Shown: one piece after another, positions 7,099 through 11,860 of the stretch
How the letters are laid out: each line of letters begins with the position of its first letter
Numbering within the stretch: the stretch's first letter is position 1
Assembly (NCBI GenBank): GCA_020429485.1
Contig: JAGQLK010000020.1
Span: forward strand, 1-11,860
Origin: Candidatus Dojkabacteria bacterium
GTDB taxonomy: Bacteria; Patescibacteriota; Dojkabacteria; B142; OLB20
DNA length: 11,860 nt
Reading direction: 5' to 3'
Program-made: the position numbers and the translations under genes
The notes under the pieces: model-generated
What the model was told of the DNA's origin: nothing
Seen by the model: the letters and a program-made list of their open reading frames with translations, nothing else
The model's database searches: none

Positions 7099-8073
7099 TT
7101 ATAGTGACTCTACAGAAGATATTATTTCAGATATCTTATGAAGCTGTTCAAGTGTTAACTTTCTTTCTATTACTAACTCTCCCTCAAAATCATCACAAGA
7201 ATCCTGGAATACACAGTATCCATTTTCTTCACAGAAAGCCTGATCATATGGGCCATTTTCTTGTGAGCTGCAGAATGTTGATTGAGTTGAAAGATCGTTA
7301 TAGATTTCAACTATTACTCCTCCAGCATTGTATTCTATGATATTTGAGAAATCACCAGCTCCAGCAAATCCATCACCATAGTAGTAGCTGGTACCTGGAT
7401 ACTCATTGCCAGCAAAAGTAATACTTTGTAAAAACTCTAAGTCACCTGTAAGGTCTGCTACTCCCCAACCTGCAGTTGCATAATCAATCTTTTCAGTTTT
7501 GAAGCAAAGAACAGTCTTCTCTATCGGATCCTCATTACCAACTTGATCCAACACTTGAGTCTTTAAACATGTTGAGTCAGAGTTATTATTATCTATAGTG
7601 AATTCATCAGAATAACTAAATCTAGTTCCAAAGTTATTATCAACGTATTCATTTAGAACTACAGTTGAAGTTGGTTCCACTGTTGGCTCGATATCAGGCG
7701 TCTCGGTGACTTCTATTGTCGGCTCCACCGTATCGTCTGTATCGCTTTCTTCCATTGGTCTTGTCAGCAACCAGACTGATACTGCACCAAGAATTAACGC
7801 AATCAGTAGTAGCACTAAAAGAATAATGATATTCTTATTAGACTTGTGTGGTTTTGGACTTTCTGTTGAAGTATTAGCTACAGGTGTTTCTTTTTGCATA
7901 GCTCCTTCAACTTGTTGCGTTTCAGGCGCAACTGCTGGCTGCACATCTGATTGCATCATATTATCAGTACTTTGTGCTGGCTGCATTGTTTCTGCAGGCA
8001 TCACGGTTGAATCATTGGATTGCATCATTTGATCTGGCATAGATTCAGGATTAGTTTGTGTATTTTCGTCCAT
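7099..8073 (-). CDS. Single-pass membrane protein, 324 aa, six-cysteine ectodomain (unknown function)
   Basis: I chose ATG 8073; a GTG two codons upstream (8079) would give 326 aa, the numbering used here. Residues 1-78 are a long Met/Gln/Pro-rich, probably disordered cytoplasmic tail with recurring M-M-Q-S. K-x-H-K-S-N-K precedes a helix at about 83-106. The acidic linker (107-141) repeats the E-P-T motif (VEPT at 118-121 and 134-137). The ectodomain (about 142-326) has six cysteines (171, 192, 270, 283, 289, 295). F-G-T-R-F-S-Y-S-D-E-F-T-I near its start and the final helix L-x-Q-L-H-K-I-S-E-I-I-S-S recall PsbP/MOG1-like extracytoplasmic domains, but this is only a resemblance. The plan matches the other three anchored proteins here, though the anchor sequence is divergent. 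It follows the rpe-like gene after a 66-bp gap. Confidence 0.8.
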   Translation of the reverse strand: MDENTQTNPESMPDQMMQSNDSTVMPAETMQPAQSTDNMMQSDVQPAVAPETQQVEGAMQKETPVANTSTESPKPHKSNKNIIILLVLLLIALILGAVSVWLLTRPMEESDTDDTVEPTIEVTETPDIEPTVEPTSTVVLNEYVDNNFGTRFSYSDEFTIDNNNSDSTCLKTQVLDQVGNEDPIEKTVLCFKTEKIDYATAGWGVADLTGDLEFLQSITFAGNEYPGTSYYYGDGFAGAGDFSNIIEYNAGGVIVEIYNDLSTQSTFCSSQENGPYDQAFCEENGYCVFQDSCDDFEGELVIERKLTLEQLHKISEIISSVESL

Positions 8074-8124
8074 ATTCACTTTTTATTAATTAGATTATTT
8101 TATTAAACACTTTTCTAGCCTAAA

Positions 8125-8141
8125 AGTCACATTTAGCGACT
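8125..8141 (-). terminator. Weak terminator-like hairpin after the rpe-like gene
   Basis: The minus strand forms AGTCGC / GTGACT (6 bp with one G-U pair) around a 5-nt loop, followed by only four T residues including the last of the arm. It includes part of the rpe-like stop codon. At best it would attenuate transcription into the 324-aa gene. Confidence 0.3.
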
Positions 8142-8772
8142 AATTAAGCATTTTAAGTAGTTTTTTGTAAACTAAATCGGGTCGTTCTGCTTTAGAAATA
8201 GCAGAACCAACACTTACGATATCAATAGGGTAATCCTCGATTTGTTTAATTGTATCCATATTTACACCACCATCAATCCCAACCAAACCCTCAAATCCCA
8301 TTCCTCTAACTTGGTGAACTACTTCCAGTTGCTTCTTATCAAACTTATTGCCTTGTCTACCAGGTTCTATGGTCATGATCTGTACCATATCCAGTGTCTT
8401 AAATAATGACTTATACTCTTGAGGATTGCTACCTGGATTGAAAGATATTCCAACTTTTTTATCATGATTATAAATGTACCTTACTGCATCTTTGAAATCA
8501 TCCTTTGACTCCACATTTACTATTATTCTATTTACTCGGTGATCTCCAACAAGCACATGAATAGAATCCATTGGGTGATCCATCATTAGATCAAAGTTGA
8601 GTTTTAGATTAGTTGTTGTGGAGATGACGTCATGGGCTGTTACTGTCTTACCTGGAGATCTTAGCCAGTCAATAACATCAATATCAATTTCATCAGTAAA
8701 CCTACAAGCTGCATCTGCTTGCTCTAAGAAATCATCAAGATGTTTTACTAAGATAGCTGGGTGAATTTTCAT
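8140..8772 (-). CDS. Ribulose-phosphate 3-epimerase-like protein with divergent metal site
   Basis: A 210-aa TIM-barrel protein of the ribulose-phosphate-binding superfamily, near the usual Rpe length of about 220. Canonical Rpe interconverts ribulose 5-phosphate and xylulose 5-phosphate with a metal held by two His and two Asp. Here the opening is IHPAIL rather than A-P-S-I-L. IDIDVID (29-35) replaces I-H-V-D-V-M-D, and LNFDLMM (58-64) replaces L-D-V-H-L-M. The metal-ligand positions are therefore Asp30, Asp32, Asp61 and Asp167 (in GIDGGV). The phosphate-binding features GIDGGV (165-170) and SVGSAI (187-192) remain, and MTIEPGRQGNKF (133-144) replaces M-x-V-N-P-G-F-G-G-Q-K-F. The neighbour rpiB supports a pentose phosphate role. 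Epimerase activity is likely but not certain; another ribulose-phosphate-barrel reaction is possible. Confidence 0.8.
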   Translation of the reverse strand: MKIHPAILVKHLDDFLEQADAACRFTDEIDIDVIDWLRSPGKTVTAHDVISTTTNLKLNFDLMMDHPMDSIHVLVGDHRVNRIIVNVESKDDFKDAVRYIYNHDKKVGISFNPGSNPQEYKSLFKTLDMVQIMTIEPGRQGNKFDKKQLEVVHQVRGMGFEGLVGIDGGVNMDTIKQIEDYPIDIVSVGSAISKAERPDLVYKKLLKMLN

Positions 8773-8782
8773 AGAAATACAA

Positions 8783-8799
8783 CTATACTCATAGTATAG
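8783..8799. repeat. Short inverted repeat in the rpiB-rpe gap
   Basis: Two perfect 7-bp arms (CTATACT and AGTATAG) flank a 3-bp centre in the 50-bp gap between rpiB and the rpe-like gene. On the minus strand it contains TATACT (8798-8793), a possible -10 element 20 nt before the rpe-like start codon, so it could be an operator over an internal promoter. The -35 region is weak. Confidence 0.3.
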
Positions 8800-8822
8800 A
8801 ATAAATTTGCAGGGAAAGAAAC

Positions 8823-9269
8823 CTAACGGTCTGCCTCGTATTCTCTGATTTTATTTATACGTCTTAGATGACGTTCTTCACCTGTAAAATCAGTATTAAG
8901 CCAAGCTTCTATTACGGCAAAGTCCTTGCTAGGGTCAAAAGTCATGTTATCCAGAACCAGTATGTTAGCATCATCGTCTTCTCTAGATTTCACTGCATGT
9001 TCAATAGATTCAACGTAAGCGGCTCTTATTCCTTTTACTTTATTTGCAGCTATTGTAATACCAATGCCTGAACCACAAATCAGAATACCCTTACCAGCAG
9101 CATCATCAGCTACCTTTTCGCCAACAGCAAATGCGTAGTCGGGATAATCATCTGTTTTAATATATTCATGTGGACCTAAATCTTCAACTTCGAAACCAGC
9201 AGATTCTAGAAAAGACACAATCTTACCTTTTGTTTCGTAACCTTGATGGTCAGAGCCAATATAAATCAT
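8823..9269 (-). CDS. rpiB: Ribose-5-phosphate isomerase B family protein
   Basis: A 148-aa member of the RpiB/LacAB family, full length (E. coli RpiB has 149). The family interconverts ribose 5-phosphate and ribulose 5-phosphate in the cytoplasm, usually as a dimer. GSDHQG (5-10) supplies the N-terminal histidine, His8. ILICGSGIGITIAANK (62-77) carries the catalytic cysteine Cys65 and the glycine-rich loop, and E-R-H-L-R-R (132-137) supplies likely phosphate-binding arginines. The segment SREDDDAN (95-102) corresponds to S-R-Q-H-N-D-T-N in E. coli, so the conserved ring-opening histidine (His99 in E. coli) is Asp98 here. The gene starts 2 bp after the stop codon of the 248-aa gene, showing tight coupling, and has no Shine-Dalgarno sequence. 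The family call is firm; efficiency or substrate may be altered. Confidence 0.93.
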   Translation of the reverse strand: MIYIGSDHQGYETKGKIVSFLESAGFEVEDLGPHEYIKTDDYPDYAFAVGEKVADDAAGKGILICGSGIGITIAANKVKGIRAAYVESIEHAVKSREDDDANILVLDNMTFDPSKDFAVIEAWLNTDFTGEERHLRRINKIREYEADR

Positions 9270-9271
9270 AG

Positions 9272-10018
9272 TTAGTTACTAATAATAGAAATATCCTTCA
9301 TTATTGTATCGCACTGAGCAATACCTTCTGCTGTCTCACTGCTACAATATACATTCAGAATCAAATTATACTGCTCTACGAAAAGCACATCGCTACCGCA
9401 AGGTGCTGGTGGATTACCATAAACCGGTGCATTACAGAAATCTTCTTCTTCAAAAAACTGATCTTTGTTTACATACTTATATCTACTTTCATTCGCTGTT
9501 CGTATTCTTAACATATCAATACTTGTGTCATCTATATCTACTCTTTCCTCGTATGGGCCTACATTACCTTCATAGAACATAGTAAATGCTAGTGAGTAAT
9601 CATCTCCTGTTAATGTCACAGTATTAATTTCTGTATCCTCTGTATTATCTAATTTTGTTCCTATTGGCATCATTCCAGTAACAGTAGCACTCTGACGATT
9701 AGCACCCGATCCAAAATATAACTCAAAGCTGAACTCCTTGTTATCACTTGCCTCTTGTGCAGGTTCTACTTCATCAGTAGTATCAGTGACTTCATTATTT
9801 ATTGTAGGTTCTACTATAGCATCATCTGGTACTGCTGGATCTACTATAACTTGATCATTTAAGAAAAAGACAGCAGCAACAAATATACCAAGACAACCAA
9901 AAACTACAAATAAAAGTAGAACAATAAACATATTATTTTTCTTCGAATGCACCTCTTCAGGTAAAAGATTCGATTCTGGTGTGGGAGTTACAGTATTGTT
10001 TTGCTGGGGAGTTTCCAT
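9272..10018 (-). CDS. Single-pass membrane protein, 248 aa, four-cysteine ectodomain (unknown function)
   Basis: Unrecognised protein with the same plan as the three anchored proteins at 5651-8073. It has a polar N-terminus (1-25), S-K-K-N-N (25-29), a transmembrane helix (about 30-53), an acidic linker with IVEPTINNEV (68-77), and an ectodomain (about 94-248) with cysteines at 195, 207, 225 and 236. SATVTGMMPIGTKL (110-123) aligns with TATLRGFVPLGTII of the 270-aa protein. C-x11-C ending PAPCGSDVL and the last C-x10-C followed by D-T-I-M-K-D-I-S-I-I also align with it, so the two ectodomains are homologous. The anchor is much less similar. There is no lipobox or enzyme motif. It sits between elp3 and rpiB, and rpiB follows after 2 bp, so the membrane protein and the isomerase are co-transcribed. 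Confidence 0.8.
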   Translation of the reverse strand: METPQQNNTVTPTPESNLLPEEVHSKKNNMFIVLLLFVVFGCLGIFVAAVFFLNDQVIVDPAVPDDAIVEPTINNEVTDTTDEVEPAQEASDNKEFSFELYFGSGANRQSATVTGMMPIGTKLDNTEDTEINTVTLTGDDYSLAFTMFYEGNVGPYEERVDIDDTSIDMLRIRTANESRYKYVNKDQFFEEEDFCNAPVYGNPPAPCGSDVLFVEQYNLILNVYCSSETAEGIAQCDTIMKDISIISN

Positions 10019-10025
10019 AAGAAAA

Positions 10026-10080
10026 TGATTAATATTTACACTACATACTATTAAAAAGTAGCATTAATGTAAATCAATCA
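10026..10080 (-). other. Imperfect hairpin after elp3 (weak terminator or leader structure)
   Basis: Paired arms are 10026-10030/10076-10080 (5 bp), 10035-10040/10068-10073 (6 bp) and 10041-10044/10058-10061 (4 bp), with internal bulges and a 13-nt loop. The structure begins directly after the elp3 stop codon and on the minus strand ends in TTTTC, seven bases before the next ATG at 10018. It is AT-rich and bulged, so termination would be inefficient. It may instead be a leader structure for the 248-aa gene. Confidence 0.4.
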
Positions 10081-11850
10081 TTACTTAACCATGTACAGAT
10101 GGTCTAATTTAAAGCCTAATTTTCGATAATAGTCGCGAGTACCAATAGCAGAAATAACTGCAATATGCTCATATCCAGATTCTTTTGCTATTTGTTCAGC
10201 TTCTTGTACAAGCTTAGTTCCTAGTCCTAAATGCTGTGATCTTCCCTGAGTTCTTTTACCTATCTGAACTACCTGTCCATACACATGAACTTCTCTGATT
10301 ATCGCTTTATCTTTAAGTTCTTCTATAAAATTATCTTTTGATAAATCTTTGTATGGTAATGATAATCTGCAAAATCCGACTATCTTATCATCCGATTTAG
10401 TTTTGTACGAAATAAATTTTTCTATTCCTCCTGAAGTTGCATATTCAATCACTTCTAGTTCCAATTCATCCTCGGTAACTTCTTGTCCTTTGATTTCTCT
10501 ACAGCGAATGCATTGGCAGTATCTACCTTCCTGCTTTAGCTTATTTTCTGCAATTTGCCTGAAGTTGGTTAGTTTATTTCCAGCAACGATATCTGTAGAA
10601 GGTATGTCTCTAATAACTCTAGTCAATCTGCAGTATCTTGGCGTTGTAGACATTGTATCTGTAAGTACTTTGAGAAGGTCATCATATGAATATGGTTCAT
10701 ACTCACCTTTTTGATACAAGTCATTCAACTTAGTATTTGCAATTATTGAAGTTGGATATATTTTAAGTTCATCAGGGATAAATTCTTCACCCCACAACCT
10801 CTTAAAGTCAGCAATATCACCTTTTACTGTTGCGCCATACTGATTAGGCATCCAATGAGCATGAATTTTAAAGCCTGCTAATCTTAGCAACTTAAACGCT
10901 TTAGCTGTTTCTTGCTTGCCATGTCCTCGCTTATTTAATTCTTGGATTTTATCATCCAAACTCTGTACTCCGATCTGTACTTTAGTTGCACCTAATCTCC
11001 TAATCTTAATGACTTCTTTTTCATCTATATAATCAGGTCTTGTTTCTATTACTAAGCCTACACATCTTGCTTTTGCCTTCTCATTTAATCTCTGCTGCTC
11101 TTCTAGCTCTTCCCAAGTTGAAAGCTCTGATTTTGTAAAAAACTCTTTACCTTTATCTCTCACCACAGAAGTAACTAGCTCGTTATATGATCGCTTTCGG
11201 CCTTCTTTAGTTTGATTGGGTACTTTATCAGCTTCCTCAAATAGATTTTGAGTAGCAATCACATCTCGTTGATCATTTTTACCAAAGTCGTTCATGGCTT
11301 CAAAGCACCTTTTCAAGAACCAGATTTGATATTCATCAGGATAAAATGACCATGTACCTCCTAGAATAATAAGCTCTACTTTATCAATATTATGACCATT
11401 GTTTTGAAATGCAAGAAGTCTATTGTATGTCTGTAGATACGGGTCAAAGTTATTTCTTTCTGCTCTTTGTGCGCCAGGTTCATCCTTTAAGTAGCTCTTT
11501 GGCATCCGAACATCGTTTGGACAGTAGATACATTTGCCAGGGCATGGAAATGGCTTCGTTAAAACTGTAACTGGTGTTACTCCTGAAATTGTTCTAACTG
11601 GTTTCATCTTAATCCTATCTAGTATATCTTGCCTGAATTCTTTTATGCCCTCTTTCACAAATAACTTATACCCCCTGACAACCTGATCTTTGCTAAATAT
11701 AGCATTGCCATCCTTAGGATATTTATACAGGATCTTCTGAAATCTTTTTTGACTCCATTTTTTTGCAGCCTCTACCTCATCGATAACTTTCAGTAGAGTT
11801 TCTCGATATGGTTCGGGGTCGAAATTATAATTTTTCTTAGGCTTCTGCAT
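10081..11850 (-). CDS. elp3: Elp3-family tRNA uridine(34) acetyltransferase (radical SAM plus GNAT)
   Basis: A 589-aa enzyme from ATG 11850. A TTG at 11856 is also open, and a TAA right before it shows the gene is complete. Elp3 uses a [4Fe-4S] cluster, S-adenosylmethionine and acetyl-CoA to begin cm5U-type modification of tRNA wobble uridine. The cluster motif is CPGKCIYC (103-110, C-x3-C-x2-C). GGTWS (165-169), CVGLVIETRPDY (263-274), KVQIGVQSLD (290-299) and RVIRDIPSTDIVAGNK (411-426) are family landmarks, and CQCIRC (446-451) is the cysteine-rich zinc-type segment. The C-terminal GNAT domain (about 460-589) shows QHLGLGTKL (539-547) and an AIGTRDYYRKLGF end. About 45 extra residues sit between GGTWS and ETRPDY compared with the family members I recall. 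Bacterial Elp3 is uncommon outside a few phyla, which supports the lineage call. Confidence 0.95.
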   Translation of the reverse strand: MQKPKKNYNFDPEPYRETLLKVIDEVEAAKKWSQKRFQKILYKYPKDGNAIFSKDQVVRGYKLFVKEGIKEFRQDILDRIKMKPVRTISGVTPVTVLTKPFPCPGKCIYCPNDVRMPKSYLKDEPGAQRAERNNFDPYLQTYNRLLAFQNNGHNIDKVELIILGGTWSFYPDEYQIWFLKRCFEAMNDFGKNDQRDVIATQNLFEEADKVPNQTKEGRKRSYNELVTSVVRDKGKEFFTKSELSTWEELEEQQRLNEKAKARCVGLVIETRPDYIDEKEVIKIRRLGATKVQIGVQSLDDKIQELNKRGHGKQETAKAFKLLRLAGFKIHAHWMPNQYGATVKGDIADFKRLWGEEFIPDELKIYPTSIIANTKLNDLYQKGEYEPYSYDDLLKVLTDTMSTTPRYCRLTRVIRDIPSTDIVAGNKLTNFRQIAENKLKQEGRYCQCIRCREIKGQEVTEDELELEVIEYATSGGIEKFISYKTKSDDKIVGFCRLSLPYKDLSKDNFIEELKDKAIIREVHVYGQVVQIGKRTQGRSQHLGLGTKLVQEAEQIAKESGYEHIAVISAIGTRDYYRKLGFKLDHLYMVK

Positions 11851-11860
11851 TTGCAATTAG

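Noticed and set aside
7026..7340. Plus-strand open frame of 104 codons
   Set aside because: It lies antisense to the 197- and 324-aa genes, has no recognisable motif, and spans their start and end regions; it is a shadow of the real coding frames.
5651..8079. Anchored proteins as lipoproteins
   Set aside because: None has a cysteine near an N-terminal signal; the hydrophobic segment is internal after 25-80 polar residues with lysines before it, which fits an N-in helix instead.
8074..8079. GTG at 8079 as start of the 324-aa gene
   Set aside because: ATG at 8073 is in frame two codons later and is the commoner start; no ribosome-binding site separates the two choices.
10349..10714. Plus-strand open frame of 121 codons
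   Set aside because: It is fully antisense to the elp3 coding region, whose family motifs are intact; its composition is that of a reverse-complement shadow.
11851..11856. TTG at 11856 as the elp3 start
   Set aside because: It is open but adds only two residues; the ATG at 11850 is the more usual start. Both remain possible.
1..11860. TGA read as glycine or tryptophan
   Set aside because: All genes are full length without any in-frame TGA, and tryptophan is encoded by TGG. Only avoidance of TGA is supported.
1..11860. CRISPR array, tRNA or rRNA genes, prophage
   Set aside because: No evenly spaced short repeats, cloverleaf-like sequence, rRNA segment or phage-type gene was seen; gaps between genes are all under 110 bp.

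Overview
The window is an AT-rich bacterial segment (roughly 35-37% GC by eye) in which every convincing gene lies on the minus strand, so transcription runs from high to low coordinates. I read it as a piece of a Candidate Phyla Radiation (Patescibacteria) genome, possibly Dojkabacteria/WS6-like. The signs are a bacterial Elp3, a transketolase split into two genes, divergent non-oxidative pentose phosphate enzymes, an FG-GAP surface protein with an LPXTG-type tail, many Q/N/P/T-rich single-pass membrane proteins, and few Shine-Dalgarno sites. The phylum call is an inference from gene content, not a measurement.

Layout in the direction of transcription. (1) elp3 (11850-10081), a tRNA wobble-uridine modification enzyme, is complete; a stop codon sits just upstream of its start. 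(2) A 62-bp gap with an imperfect hairpin. (3) A 248-aa anchored protein, then rpiB 2 bp downstream, then an rpe-like gene. (4) Three more single-pass proteins (324, 197 and 270 aa), ending in a strong intrinsic terminator at 5602-5634. (5) A three-gene module: LolD/MacB-type ATPase, FtsX/MacB-type permease and an 868-aa exported protein with seven FG-GAP repeats. (6) A promoter with a consensus -10, then the transketolase N-terminal subunit gene, which overlaps the start of the C-terminal subunit gene by 17 bp; the latter runs off the window.

Metabolic theme: RpiB, the Rpe-like protein and split transketolase would together interconvert pentose and hexose phosphates in the cytoplasm. Both RpiB and the Rpe-like protein lack histidines that are usual in their active sites.

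Envelope theme: four type II-oriented single-pass proteins share a plan of disordered polar N-terminus, KK/KS-N plus a transmembrane helix, an acidic linker with a V/I-E/Q-P-T motif, and an ectodomain with an even number of cysteines. The 270- and 197-aa proteins have almost identical anchor DNA but unrelated ectodomains, while the 270-aa ectodomain resembles that of the 248-aa protein. This looks like modular shuffling and is the most interesting novelty here. No tRNA, rRNA, CRISPR array, insertion sequence or attachment site was seen, and no stretch over 300 bp lacks a gene.
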